DNA of 64,000 bases from Sulfuriferula plumbiphila (lineage in GTDB: Bacteria; Pseudomonadota; Gammaproteobacteria; Burkholderiales; Sulfuriferulaceae), in assembly GCF_009938015.1 (NCBI RefSeq), contig NZ_AP021884.1, positions 2,281,501 through 2,345,500 on the forward strand, written 5' to 3'. Made by a program: the position numbers and the translations under genes. The notes below the pieces were generated by a model. It worked only from the letters and a program-made list of their open reading frames with translations. It was not told the origin of the DNA and made no database searches. Positions 26,155-35,334 of the stretch are shown here, piece by piece. Position 1 is the stretch's first letter; every line of letters starts with the position of its first letter.

Positions 26155-27618
26155 ATGCACACATTTGAAACCCTGCCTTTCGCCAACAGTTTTGCCGCGC
26201 TGCCGCACATTTTTTATAGCGCGGTTACGCCCACACCGCTAGCCCATCCCCATCTGGTGAGCTTCAACGCCGATGCCGCGGCGCTAATCGGGCTGGATCC
26301 CGCCCAGGCACAGCGCCCGGATGCCCCGGCTTATCTGTCCGGCACCGCACACCTCTATGGTGCGCAACCCGTCGCGGCGCTCTACGCCGGGCATCAGTTC
26401 GGCTATTTTGTACCGCAGCTGGGCGATGGCCGCGCCATCCTGCTGGGCGAAGTGCAAACGCCGCACGGCGGCTGGGAATTGCAGTTGAAAGGCGCCGGCC
26501 TGACCCCCTATTCGCGCAATGGCGATGGCCGCGCGGTATTGCGCTCCAGCATCCGCGAATACCTGTGCTCGGAGGCCATGCACGGGCTGGGCATCCCCAC
26601 TACGCGCGCACTGTCCATCGTCGGTAGTGCCGATGAGGTGTACCGCGAACAAGTTGAGACTGCCGCCGTGGTGATGCGCATGGCACCGAGCTTCGTGCGC
26701 TTTGGTTCGTTTGAGGTATTTTTTTATCGCAGTCAACCAGACGCCATACGCATCCTCGCCGACTACGTCATCGCGCGGCATTACCCGGAACTGCTGGATG
26801 CGTCCGACAAATACCCGCGTTTCCTGCGCGCCGTGGTGCTGGCCACCGCGCGCCTGATGGCGCAATGGCAGGCAGTCGGCTTTGCCCACGGCGTGATGAA
26901 CACCGATAACATGTCCATTCTTGGCCTCACGCTTGACTATGGCCCGTTTGGCTTTCTCGACGCCTATGATCCCGGCTATATCTGCAACCACTCCGACCAG
27001 GGCGGGCGCTACGCCTTTGACCAGCAGCCCGACATCGGCTCGTGGAATCTCACCCGTCTGGCGCAGGCGCTCACCCCGCTGATGGAAGTTGACGCCGCCA
27101 AGGAGGCGCTCAACATCTATCCCGCGGCCTTTGCCACCCGCTACATTGACCTGATGAGCGCCAAACTGGGCATAGTGCCCGGCAAGGACAACGTGCCGCT
27201 CATCACCGGTGTGCTCGACATCCTGCACAGCAACCATGTGGACTACACGATTTTCTGGCGCGCGCTGTGCGGTTTCGACTCCTCACCGGATGCCACCAAC
27301 GCACCATTGCGCGACCTGTTTCCGGATCGCGCCGCCTTCGATGCCTGGGCAATCGGCTACCGCGCCCGCCTGCAAGCGGAAAACAGCCAGGATACGGCGC
27401 GCCACGACGCCATGTACCGCGTCAACCCCAAATACATCCTGCGCAACCACCTGGCCGAAATCGCCATACGCCGTGCGTGCGACCACCACGATTTCAGCGC
27501 AGTCGAGCGCCTGCTCGATCTGCTGCGCCGTCCTTTCGACGAGCAGCCGGAAAACGCAGCCTACGCCAGCGCGCCGCCTGATTGGGCGAGCCACATCAGC
27601 GTGAGCTGCTCATCGTGA
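26155..27618 (+). CDS. selO: Protein adenylyltransferase SelO
   Basis: A 487-residue pseudokinase-fold AMPylase (YdiU/UPF0061). QLGDGRAILLGE (88-99), QLKGAGLTPYSRNGDGRAVL (110-129) and the metal-binding MNTDN with LDYGPFGFLDAYDP are all present. The tail ends SVSCSS, keeping the near-C-terminal cysteine of the family. SelO transfers AMP to Ser/Thr/Tyr of redox proteins under oxidative stress. The start at 26155 is six codons inside the longest frame. Confidence 0.93.
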   Translation: MHTFETLPFANSFAALPHIFYSAVTPTPLAHPHLVSFNADAAALIGLDPAQAQRPDAPAYLSGTAHLYGAQPVAALYAGHQFGYFVPQLGDGRAILLGEVQTPHGGWELQLKGAGLTPYSRNGDGRAVLRSSIREYLCSEAMHGLGIPTTRALSIVGSADEVYREQVETAAVVMRMAPSFVRFGSFEVFFYRSQPDAIRILADYVIARHYPELLDASDKYPRFLRAVVLATARLMAQWQAVGFAHGVMNTDNMSILGLTLDYGPFGFLDAYDPGYICNHSDQGGRYAFDQQPDIGSWNLTRLAQALTPLMEVDAAKEALNIYPAAFATRYIDLMSAKLGIVPGKDNVPLITGVLDILHSNHVDYTIFWRALCGFDSSPDATNAPLRDLFPDRAAFDAWAIGYRARLQAENSQDTARHDAMYRVNPKYILRNHLAEIAIRRACDHHDFSAVERLLDLLRRPFDEQPENAAYASAPPDWASHISVSCSS

Positions 27619-28322
27619 ACTCTGCCGCCCCGCTTGCCTGCGCACTCGTCCTGCTGGCGGGGTGCAGCACCCAGATCATGCAACGCGACGGCAAACCTCT
27701 GCTCAACAAAGACTACAGCTTCAGCGACATCGTCAAATCCAGCACCGACATGGTGACTGAAGCCCACCAGCATGCCGCCCTTGACCCCCTGCGCGTGCTG
27801 GCCGAAAAGCTCTATAAGCGCAACCCGCGTGAACTGCGCAAATCCGGCATGACACGGGACGCCGCGCTCAACCGCCTTGCCGCCCTGCCCTATACCAGCG
27901 ACTTTGCCGAACTGCAAGGCAGACGCGGCGCCGGTGCCGTATTCCTCGCGTTCGATCCAGATTACCGCGGCGACCGCGTGCTCGCCTACATGGCGGGGCT
28001 TTCCGACATGATCATGGCCGCCTACAACAACAAAACCGAGTTTTTCGTACTCGATGACCTCGACCCGCAAAAACTCTACAACAGCGCGCGCAACACCGAA
28101 ACCGCCGCCTGGAAACTCGCCACCGCGCGCGATGCAGAGGGCAGGCTGTACCTGATCTCCAACAGCATGGACACAGCGGGCAGCAATCTGAGTTTCGAGC
28201 GCGAATTCGGCAAACTCATCGCGGAGCAGGACACCCTCGCCAAAATCATCGCCGACAAAACCAACCGCAGCATCAACTGGTTCGTGCAGACTGCCGGAGC
28301 AATGGTATTCTTGCCACTTTGA
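27615..28322 (+). CDS. Lipoprotein of unknown function
   Basis: A 235-residue lipoprotein from GTG 27615, which overlaps the selO stop (GTGA). The lipobox is LLAGC, giving acylation at Cys about 16. The mature part has DYRGDRVLAYMAGLSDMIM and EFFVLDDLDPQKLYN and no known enzymatic motif. Similar lipoproteins occur in beta/gammaproteobacteria as uncharacterised. Coupled to selO. Confidence 0.75.
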   Translation: MNSAAPLACALVLLAGCSTQIMQRDGKPLLNKDYSFSDIVKSSTDMVTEAHQHAALDPLRVLAEKLYKRNPRELRKSGMTRDAALNRLAALPYTSDFAELQGRRGAGAVFLAFDPDYRGDRVLAYMAGLSDMIMAAYNNKTEFFVLDDLDPQKLYNSARNTETAAWKLATARDAEGRLYLISNSMDTAGSNLSFEREFGKLIAEQDTLAKIIADKTNRSINWFVQTAGAMVFLPL

Positions 28323-28363
28323 TTACCTGCCCTGCACCGGCATTCCACCCAGCAAGCGACCTC

Positions 28364-29137
28364 ATGAATACGCCCCCCGACAATGACAGCCTGCCTCTTT
28401 CCCCCGACGAGATTGCGGCCTTCGCCGAGCTGCTGGACGCAATTGGCGACCGAACCGATTTTCCGCTCGAACTGGAGGCACTGGATGGCCTGATTTGCGC
28501 ACTCCATTGCGCACCGCGCCCGATTGAGCCGGGCGAATACCTGCCTGCGCTATTGGGCGAAGATTACATGGCGGCATTTTCCAGCACGACGCAATGTGCC
28601 GAATTCATGGGCTTTTTCAACCGGCGCTGGCATGACGTGGGCGCGGCGCTGGCACAGCCAGTCGAGGACTTAACCGAACCGGGGGCGCTGGTGCCACTGC
28701 TCAATGACTGGGAGGCCACCCTGGCCGAGATGACCCGCGCGGAGCAGACTGAAGTGACAGCGCTGGAGATTGCCTACACCGGCATGGCCTGGGCGGAAGG
28801 CTTTGTATGGGGGGTGGAACACTGGGAAGACGAGTGGACATTGCCCGCCGGGCATGCGCTGGAAGATGTACTGGATGCGCTGCTCGACCCGTTTTATATC
28901 CTGACCATTCCGGACGCAGAGCAAGCCACGCACGAACGCGAGCACACCCGTCAGGAATGGATAGGCGCAGCCATTCTGGCCGCCCACGATTTGCGTGGAT
29001 TTTGGCAACGTGTGGCAGACTACGCACCGTCTGCACCCCTGCGCAATACACCCAACCCGGGGCGCAACGATATCTGCCCGTGCGGCAGCGGCAAGAAATT
29101 CAAAAAATGCTGCGGTGCGCCGGAAAAATTACACTAA
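28364..29137 (+). CDS. UPF0149/YecA-like SEC-C protein
   Basis: A 257-residue protein. The first part (EIAAFAELLDAIGD, LDGLICALHCAP) is the YecA/UPF0149 helical domain and the last 20 residues form a SEC-C zinc motif (CPCGSGKKFKKCCG). SEC-C tails bind zinc and often contact ribosomes or SecB. Start at ATG 28364 was preferred over a TTG at 28319 that overlaps the upstream gene. Exact role unknown. Confidence 0.85.
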   Translation: MNTPPDNDSLPLSPDEIAAFAELLDAIGDRTDFPLELEALDGLICALHCAPRPIEPGEYLPALLGEDYMAAFSSTTQCAEFMGFFNRRWHDVGAALAQPVEDLTEPGALVPLLNDWEATLAEMTRAEQTEVTALEIAYTGMAWAEGFVWGVEHWEDEWTLPAGHALEDVLDALLDPFYILTIPDAEQATHEREHTRQEWIGAAILAAHDLRGFWQRVADYAPSAPLRNTPNPGRNDICPCGSGKKFKKCCGAPEKLH

Positions 29138-29162
29138 ATAAAACTCGCCCAGGAGCCTGAAA

Positions 29163-29630
29163 TTGAAAAGCCTCATATTGACCAGTATTGCATTAGTCAC
29201 ATTAATCGCCTGCGGCAGTGCAAATGCGACCAGCCCCGTTAACCGTGCCGTAAAATCGGTCCAATCCACCACTGACAGGAGCAGCACAATGGCAACCACC
29301 ACCGCATCCGGATTGATTTATGAAGACCTCGTTGAAGGCACCGGCGCCACCGCGACTGCCGGCCACACCGTGGTCGTGCACTACACCGGATGGCTGACCA
29401 ATGGCACCAAATTTGATTCGAGCAAGGATCGCAACGAGCCGTTTGAGTTCCGCCTCGGCGCCGGACAGGTGATTCGCGGCTGGGATGAGGGCGTGGCCGG
29501 AATGAAGGAAGGCGGCAAGCGCAAGCTCACCATCCCCGCCCAGCTTGGCTACGGTGCACGCGGTGCAGGGGACGTGATCCCGCCCAATGCGGTGCTGATT
29601 TTTGATGTGGAACTCATTAAGGTCAAGTAA
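29163..29630 (+). CDS. FKBP-type peptidyl-prolyl isomerase with export signal
   Basis: A 155-residue protein from TTG 29163 (AGGAG nine bases upstream). Residues 1-22 are hydrophobic with LIACG, compatible with a signal or lipoprotein peptide. The FKBP domain spans about 45-155 ([45 protein letters not shown]). A second start, ATG 29289, has its own AGGAG and would give a 113-residue cytoplasmic FKBP. Folding helper in the periplasm or, from the inner start, the cytoplasm. Confidence 0.88.
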   Translation: MKSLILTSIALVTLIACGSANATSPVNRAVKSVQSTTDRSSTMATTTASGLIYEDLVEGTGATATAGHTVVVHYTGWLTNGTKFDSSKDRNEPFEFRLGAGQVIRGWDEGVAGMKEGGKRKLTIPAQLGYGARGAGDVIPPNAVLIFDVELIKVK

Positions 29631-29717
29631 AACTGCGTCATCCAGGATTTGATCCGGGCTGCTTTTTCCAGGCTTAAATATTTCCTTGAAAAAACAGACC
29701 GACGATGGAGGATAAAA

Positions 29718-30611
29718 ATGTCAAGACAGCATCCCATAATCGCTGTTACCGGTTCGAGTGGTGCGGGCACCACTACAGTACGGCGCGCCTTTGCTGATCT
29801 GTTCCGGCGGCTGCGGATTCAGGCCGCATGGATACAGGGCGACGGATTCCTGCGCCATGAGCGCACCGTCATGCGCGCTAAAATCGACGCCGCCACAGCC
29901 CAGGGCAAGCGCTTCAGCCATTTTCATCCGGATGCCAATCTGCTTGACAAGCTCGAAGCGTTGTTTCGCGAATATGCGCAATCCGGCACCGGCATGACCC
30001 GCAACTACGCCCACGACGACGCCGAGGCAGCGCACTTCGGCACGCAGTCCGGGCATTTCACGCCGTGGCAGGCGCTACCCGCCAATACCGATTTGTTGTT
30101 TTACGAGGGACATCATGGCGGGTTTTCGCAGCCGGGCAGCAAAACCACCAGGCGCATACAGATTGCCGAACAGGTGGATTTGCTGCTGGGTGTAACCCCC
30201 TCGGTAAACCTGGAGTGGATACAAAAAATCCATCACGACTGCGGCCGCAGCGGCTGTGACGAGCATCTGGTGATTGACACCATCCTGCATCGCATGCCGG
30301 ATTATGTGGATCATATCGTGCCGCAATTCGCACGTACCCACATCAATGTGCAGCGTGTGCCACTGGTGGATACCTCGCATCCATTCGTCGCACGCGACAT
30401 TCCAGGGGCGGACGAAAGCATCGTGGTGATTCACCTGCGTGATCCATGGCGTTTTGATTTTCCGAAATTATTGAAAAAAATAGACGGCGCGCAAATGACG
30501 CGCCGCAACACCATGCTGGTTCCGGGCGGGAAAATGACGCTGGCAATCGAGATGATTTGCACGCCGCTGATTGCCGCGATGATCGCTGAGCGCGATCCGG
30601 TATCGGGCTAA
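29718..30611 (+). CDS. prkB: Phosphoribulokinase
   Basis: A 297-residue class I phosphoribulokinase. The P-loop is GSSGAGTTTV at 12-21; DGFLRHER, FSHFHPDANLLDKLE and FYEGHHGG match ribulose-5-phosphate binding and catalysis. It makes ribulose-1,5-bisphosphate for Rubisco. GGAGG stands six bases before ATG 29718. No Rubisco gene is in the window, but cbbQ and cbbO are. It marks the organism as a Calvin-cycle autotroph. cbbP is the alternative name. Confidence 0.93.
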   Translation: MSRQHPIIAVTGSSGAGTTTVRRAFADLFRRLRIQAAWIQGDGFLRHERTVMRAKIDAATAQGKRFSHFHPDANLLDKLEALFREYAQSGTGMTRNYAHDDAEAAHFGTQSGHFTPWQALPANTDLLFYEGHHGGFSQPGSKTTRRIQIAEQVDLLLGVTPSVNLEWIQKIHHDCGRSGCDEHLVIDTILHRMPDYVDHIVPQFARTHINVQRVPLVDTSHPFVARDIPGADESIVVIHLRDPWRFDFPKLLKKIDGAQMTRRNTMLVPGGKMTLAIEMICTPLIAAMIAERDPVSG

Positions 30612-30964
30612 CGCTCTTCCGGGGGTGCGATATGCGCTTCGTAGTGGCGGCGAAACAGGGCTTCCAGGTCATCAATCACCGCAACAGCAGGTACCCCGTG
30701 GATAACGTGGCGGGTCATCTGGTTGGAAGTTTCGTGCAGCAGCCTGTTGCGCTCCAGCATGGGATAAGTCGCCATCAGGCGCTTGATGGCCTTGACCACC
30801 GATTCCTGCGCCGGGCGCTCTATCGGTAATGGCTGGACAGGTTCGGTAGCCGCTGCCACTTCACCGCGCGCCGCCAAAAACGCGGCAAAATCAAGCAGTG
30901 TTTCGCGCTGGTTCTCAGTCAGGCCGCGAAACTGCTGCAGCAGTTTTTTTTCATTCTGGGTCAT
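30608..30964 (-). CDS. Conserved 118-residue protein of unknown function
   Basis: A soluble helical protein (LLQQFRGLTENQRETLLDFA at the start, MLERNRLLHETSNQMTRHVI in the middle). No signal, membrane helix or cysteine pair. It overlaps the upstream amidotransferase-like gene by 14 bases and the convergent prkB end by four. Co-transcription with the amidotransferase-like gene suggests joint function. Not recognised. Confidence 0.7.
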   Translation of the reverse strand: MTQNEKKLLQQFRGLTENQRETLLDFAAFLAARGEVAAATEPVQPLPIERPAQESVVKAIKRLMATYPMLERNRLLHETSNQMTRHVIHGVPAVAVIDDLEALFRRHYEAHIAPPEER

Positions 30965-31706
30965 CGGTTTTCACCACATGGAGGCTGAATACCGGCATTT
31001 TCCGATGCTCGGTCATCAAGTCAAGTGCGGAGACCAGCGCCAGCGACACCTCGGCAGTGTTCTTTTGTGTCTGCACCCAGTGCGCACGTGCCTGCTCCAG
31101 CAATTCACCGATATTGTCCGGCAGCGGGCGGTTGTCTTCCATGATCATGTCTTCGATCATGCCGGGTTTGATCTCGGGGCGGAACAGCATGGCATAGGTG
31201 AGTTCGTCCGGGTGAATGGCGAGCCAGTTGCCGTTGTCATCCACCACGATGGGGTCAATCCCGGCGGGCAGGTCGGCGCTGCCGTTGTACATCACCAGCA
31301 TGGTCTTGCCATCCACTGCGTTGGCCAGCAGGTCGTCGCGCCCCGCCTCGGTTTTATGACAGGTGGTGAAGTACGCATTGAAGTAAGGTTCCTCATGCAC
31401 CATGCCGCCTTCGTATTGCACCACGACCAGCGCGCCAAAGCCGATGCCGACAATCGGCCGCTTCATCCGCTTGAACAATCCGATCAGGCGCATTTCATCG
31501 TCTATCCACGGACAGGCCTCGCTGTCCGTAACCGGATACGCTCCGCCCAGCAGCCACAGTGCGTCGTGCTGGGTGGCAGTTCCGGGCAGATCCGCCCCCA
31601 AAAACGGACGCTGGTACTGAAAGCCGATGTCGCGCGATTCGAGCTGCTTTTCGATTGGACCGAGAAATTCCGAATAGGAGTGTTGCACCACCATGAACCG
31701 TTTCAT
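30951..31706 (-). CDS. Class I glutamine-amidotransferase-like protein lacking the catalytic Cys
   Basis: A 251-residue protein that follows the GMP-synthase-like amidotransferase fold: HDALWLLGGAYPVTD early, the nucleophile elbow region PIVGIGFGALVVVQYEGG, and the late AMLFRPEIKPGMIEDMI. In active enzymes the elbow reads GICxG and the late motif HPE. Here the Cys is Gly and the His is Arg, so amidase activity is not expected. It may act as a binding or regulatory protein. It is 26 bases downstream of a LysR gene and overlaps the 118-residue gene. Confidence 0.75.
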   Translation of the reverse strand: MKRFMVVQHSYSEFLGPIEKQLESRDIGFQYQRPFLGADLPGTATQHDALWLLGGAYPVTDSEACPWIDDEMRLIGLFKRMKRPIVGIGFGALVVVQYEGGMVHEEPYFNAYFTTCHKTEAGRDDLLANAVDGKTMLVMYNGSADLPAGIDPIVVDDNGNWLAIHPDELTYAMLFRPEIKPGMIEDMIMEDNRPLPDNIGELLEQARAHWVQTQKNTAEVSLALVSALDLMTEHRKMPVFSLHVVKTDDPE

Positions 31707-31732
31707 TTTTATTTTTACCTGCCGTGTTTTAC

Positions 31733-32647
31733 TTATTTCGTGGACTTGGCCGAGGGACTAATGAGACAGGTATCCACAAAATCAAGGAAAGACTGGAGCA
31801 ATTTGGAGCGGAATTTTTCCTGCGCATAGACCAGCGTCAATTGCCGGCGCAGCGGTTTATCCAGCGGCACGGCTACCAGATCGCCCAGCTTGAGCTCTTT
31901 AATCACCGTGGAACCCGATACGATCGCCACCCCCAGCCCGGCCTCGACTGCACCCTTGATAGCCTCGCGGCTACCCAGTTCCATGACGATATTGAGATCC
32001 TCGGGCGGCATCCCGTTATCACGGAAATACTGGTCAATCACTTCCCGCGTGCCGGATCCGAGCTCGCGGCTGATGTAGGGAATCTCGGCTAACTGGCGTG
32101 GCGCAATTTTAGCCAGTTTGGCAAAGGCATGACCCGGCGCGCAGATCAGCAACAACTCGTCCTCACAGCATGCCGCTGTAGTCAGGTTGGGGTGATGCGA
32201 AGGCGCTTCGATCAGACCCACGTCCAGGGTGTGATCATTTACCCGGTTTTCGATGGTTTCCGAATTGGCGACGGTGAGCCGTGCCTGCACCTGCGGAAAC
32301 TTGGCTTTGAAATCGCCCAGTATGCGCGGCAGCATGTATTCCGCGATGGTGGTGGACGCACCTATCATCAATGGCCCGCTCATCTGCCCGGTCATTTCGG
32401 CCATGCGTGCTTCCATCTCGGCATTGAGGTCGAGAATTTTCTCGGCATAGTACATCGCCAAATCACCCGCCGGGGTCAGCGCGATCTTGCCGTGGGTACG
32501 CTCAAACAAACGTGTGTTGAGGTGCTCCTCGAACTGTTTGACCTGAAACGTTACCGCCGGCTGGGTCATGAACAACAGTTCAGCCGCTTTGGTGAAGCTC
32601 AGCTGCTTGGCGACAGTGTAGAATACTTGAATACGGCGATCAGCCAT
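31733..32647 (-). CDS. LysR-family transcription regulator (CbbR/YeiE-like)
   Basis: A 304-residue LysR regulator. The winged helix-turn-helix fills residues 1-60 (SFTKAAELLFMTQPAVTFQV) and the effector domain follows (MIGASTTIAEYMLPRILGDF). The CbbR group that controls Calvin genes is a candidate since prkB is 2 kb away, but YeiE- or CysL-like regulators look similar. It heads a unit with the amidotransferase-like and 118-residue genes. Confidence 0.88.
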   Translation of the reverse strand: MADRRIQVFYTVAKQLSFTKAAELLFMTQPAVTFQVKQFEEHLNTRLFERTHGKIALTPAGDLAMYYAEKILDLNAEMEARMAEMTGQMSGPLMIGASTTIAEYMLPRILGDFKAKFPQVQARLTVANSETIENRVNDHTLDVGLIEAPSHHPNLTTAACCEDELLLICAPGHAFAKLAKIAPRQLAEIPYISRELGSGTREVIDQYFRDNGMPPEDLNIVMELGSREAIKGAVEAGLGVAIVSGSTVIKELKLGDLVAVPLDKPLRRQLTLVYAQEKFRSKLLQSFLDFVDTCLISPSAKSTK

Positions 32648-32718
32648 GGGTATGCGGACTTGAACAAGGATAATCCGTTATTCAATCACAATTTCTAGGG
32701 CGAAGATAGACGGCTTGT

Positions 32719-33270
32719 ATGAGTGACGCATGGAAACACCTTGATCTGGAGGGCGAAGGGCTGCAAAGCGCGAACCTGCGCCTGGTACAGCTAATGAAAC
32801 GGCGCCCCAGGGCTTACGGTCTCCTCGCACTGTTTCCGCTCGGCCTGCACCGGGCTTATCTGGAGGATGTTCGTGGCGCCTGGATTTATCGCGCCGCCAG
32901 CGTTGCCACGCTGGCGGCATGGTGGTTCGGCCAAGGCTGGGTTGCACTGGTCATTGCGGGACTTACCGTGAGTTTTGCGGTATACGATATCCGCTGGATC
33001 GAGGATCGCGTGGCTACCCTCAACAAGGTACTGCGCATGATGGTTTATAAAGGCAAACATAGCGCCGCAGCCCCCAAAGGATTCCGTGGTCGCTACACGG
33101 ACGATGATCTCGACGGCTACCTCAGGGTGAAGGAACAGGAACGCGGGGGCCATGTTTTGCCGGGCAAAGACCCGGCTCTCAATAGCCGCAGCCGCGCCCC
33201 CTCTTTCGCCGAACAGGAAGCCATGCTCAAGGCACTGGCTGAATCCAGACAAAACGACAAGTCGCAATGA
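32719..33270 (+). CDS. TM2-like membrane protein of unknown function
   Basis: A 183-residue protein with two or three membrane segments between residues 33 and 90 (LLALFPLGLHRAYLEDVRGA resembles a TM2-domain turn) and a charged cytoplasmic tail with KGFRGRYTDDDLDGYL. No catalytic motif. It is 72 bases before lplT on the same strand and diverges from the LysR gene. Function unknown. Confidence 0.7.
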   Translation: MSDAWKHLDLEGEGLQSANLRLVQLMKRRPRAYGLLALFPLGLHRAYLEDVRGAWIYRAASVATLAAWWFGQGWVALVIAGLTVSFAVYDIRWIEDRVATLNKVLRMMVYKGKHSAAAPKGFRGRYTDDDLDGYLRVKEQERGGHVLPGKDPALNSRSRAPSFAEQEAMLKALAESRQNDKSQ

Positions 33271-33342
33271 TGCCGGGCGCGGTATGAACCCGGCAACATT
33301 GCCACCCCCTAACCAGACGATTTACCGCAACACGATGCTTGC

Positions 33343-34569
33343 ATGAACCTGGGCTTTTACATCATCCTCAGCGCACAGTTTTTGTCTGCGCTGGCTGACA
33401 ACGCACTGCTGTTTGCCGCTATTGCCCTGCTCCAGGATTTGAGCGCGCCGTCCTGGCACACCCCGGTGCTGCAGGAATTCTTTGTGATTTCCTATATCGT
33501 GCTGGCGCCTTTTGTCGGCGCGTTTGCCGATGCGCTGCCCAAAGGGCGTGTCATGTTCATCAGCAACAATATCAAGCTTATCGGCTGTTTTGCCATGCTG
33601 GCGGGTTTGAATCCCCTGTATGCCTACGGCATCGTCGGGTTCGGCGCTGCGGCCTATTCTCCTGCCAAATATGGCATCCTTACCGAATACCTGCCACCCG
33701 CCCAGCTGGTTGCCGCCAATGCCTGGATGGAGGGCGCCACCGTGGCCGCCATCGTGCTCGGGGCCATCCTCGGCGGACTGATGCTCAATGCCGATATTTC
33801 CGGGCATATCCTCATGCATCTGCCCTTTCTGGGTGACATCAGCGTGGCCAAGCTCGCCATTGTGCTGATTACGCTGCTGTATATTGCCGCTGCGCTGGCT
33901 AACCTGTTCATCCCCTGCATCGCCATGGACCATCGCCCTCCCAAACGCAATCCGCTGTTTCTGCTGCACGACTTCTGGCACAGTTTCAAGCTGCTCTGGC
34001 GCGACCCGCTCGGCCAGGTCACGCTGGCCGTCACCACGCTGTTCTGGGGCGTGGGTGCCACCTTGCGCCTGGTCATCCTCACCTGGGCCGGACTGGTACT
34101 CAAATACGATATGCAAAAAGCTACCCAACTCACCGCCGTTGTGGCCGTGGGCATCGCCATTGGCTCGGTGCTGGCGGGGCGCTACATCAAACTGCAGGAT
34201 TCAATCAAGGTACTGCCTGCCGGTATCGTAATGGGCTTTGTCGTTATCGGCATGATGTTTGTCAGCGACCCGCTCATCGCTGCCGGGCTGCTGATGGTGA
34301 TAGGCGGGCTGGGCGGCTTTTTCGTGGTACCGATGAACGCCCTTTTACAACATCGCGGCCACCTGCTGATGGGTGCGGGTCACTCCATCGCCGTGCAGAA
34401 TTTCAACGAGAACCTCTCCATCCTCGTTCTGCTTGGCTTCTACGCACTGATGGATCGCGCTGGCTGGCCGATGGACTGGATCATCATTGCGTTTGGCGGC
34501 TTTATCAGCCTGTCGATGCTGGCGATTCAGATACGCTTTCGCCGCATTGGGGGAGTCGAGCACATTTAA
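33343..34569 (+). CDS. lplT: Lysophospholipid transporter LplT
   Basis: A 408-residue MFS protein with about 12 helices. SAQFLSALADNALLFAAIAL and FGAAAYSPAKYGILTEYLPP are hallmarks of LplT, which flips lysophospholipids inward for re-acylation by Aas. No aas gene adjoins it here. Length matches. The gene ends 66 bases before the convergent FHA gene. Confidence 0.9.
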   Translation: MNLGFYIILSAQFLSALADNALLFAAIALLQDLSAPSWHTPVLQEFFVISYIVLAPFVGAFADALPKGRVMFISNNIKLIGCFAMLAGLNPLYAYGIVGFGAAAYSPAKYGILTEYLPPAQLVAANAWMEGATVAAIVLGAILGGLMLNADISGHILMHLPFLGDISVAKLAIVLITLLYIAAALANLFIPCIAMDHRPPKRNPLFLLHDFWHSFKLLWRDPLGQVTLAVTTLFWGVGATLRLVILTWAGLVLKYDMQKATQLTAVVAVGIAIGSVLAGRYIKLQDSIKVLPAGIVMGFVVIGMMFVSDPLIAAGLLMVIGGLGGFFVVPMNALLQHRGHLLMGAGHSIAVQNFNENLSILVLLGFYALMDRAGWPMDWIIIAFGGFISLSMLAIQIRFRRIGGVEHI

Positions 34570-34583
34570 GCGCTGAGTGGATG

Positions 34584-34611
34584 GCGCCTGCATGGCAGGC
34601 TGGACAGGCGC
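34584..34611. terminator. Stem-loop between lplT and the FHA gene
   Basis: GCGCCTG and CAGGCGC pair around a 14-base loop that holds a smaller nested stem; TTTCC follows on the plus strand. It lies between convergent genes. The T run is weak. Confidence 0.5.
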
Positions 34612-34635
34612 TTTCCTCGGCGACAAAAAACCAAG

Positions 34636-35334
34636 CTAGTGTTGCATAAAAAATTTCAACTTCACATCTCCCGCTTCAATCAGGTCATTTTCCTGAAGTA
34701 GCCATGGCTGGGTACCGATGGATTTTCCGTTTACCCGTGGGTGTTTCTTGCCTTCCACATGGGTCACATAATAGCCGTGCGGGCGACGCGAAATCATGAC
34801 CACCTGCATCCCCGGCTGACCAAAAGTTTTCAGAGGGCGGCTAATCAATATTTCCTCCCCTGGTTGCGGCCCCTTCATGTTTTTCACGCCGCCCAACGGA
34901 AAACCGGTTTTCACTGAACGAGCAGAAAATACGGCAGTTGCCAATTGTGGCCTGGCCTGCAGTGTCCCGGGTTCTGGCAATTCATCCGCTTCCGGCTGCA
35001 CCGCTTTCATGATCATCGTCTTGTCGAAATCCATGTCCGACGTTGCACGCTGATTGATATATTTCAGCTGGTAAGCACTCAATTCGATCACATCGTTATT
35101 CTGCAGGATGTGCTTCGCGACTTTTTTCCCGTTGACCAGAATACCATTGGTGCTTGTCGCGTCCTCCAGCACATGGTCATTGCTGATGGTGACGATCACA
35201 GCGTGTATATTGCTGACGCCCGGGCCATCCAGAAAAATGTCGCTATCCGATTTGCGGCCAATTGTAAACCGTTCCTTGTCGAGAAAATAATGCCCCTCGA
35301 CCACCCCTTCAAAACTTACAACTAATTTCGCCAT
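34636..35334 (-). CDS. Tandem FHA-domain protein
   Basis: A 232-residue protein with two forkhead-associated domains. The first (about 20-90) has the phosphothreonine signature FTIGRKSDSD, SNIHAVIV and DATSTNGILVN; the second (about 150-230) is degenerate (SRRPHGYYVTHVEGKKHPRV, NGKSIG). It overlaps the PP2C gene by 13 bases, and the Ser/Thr kinase is divergent next door, so it is the likely phosphothreonine reader of that kinase. A long low-complexity linker separates the domains. Confidence 0.88.
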   Translation of the reverse strand: MAKLVVSFEGVVEGHYFLDKERFTIGRKSDSDIFLDGPGVSNIHAVIVTISNDHVLEDATSTNGILVNGKKVAKHILQNNDVIELSAYQLKYINQRATSDMDFDKTMIMKAVQPEADELPEPGTLQARPQLATAVFSARSVKTGFPLGGVKNMKGPQPGEEILISRPLKTFGQPGMQVVMISRRPHGYYVTHVEGKKHPRVNGKSIGTQPWLLQENDLIEAGDVKLKFFMQH

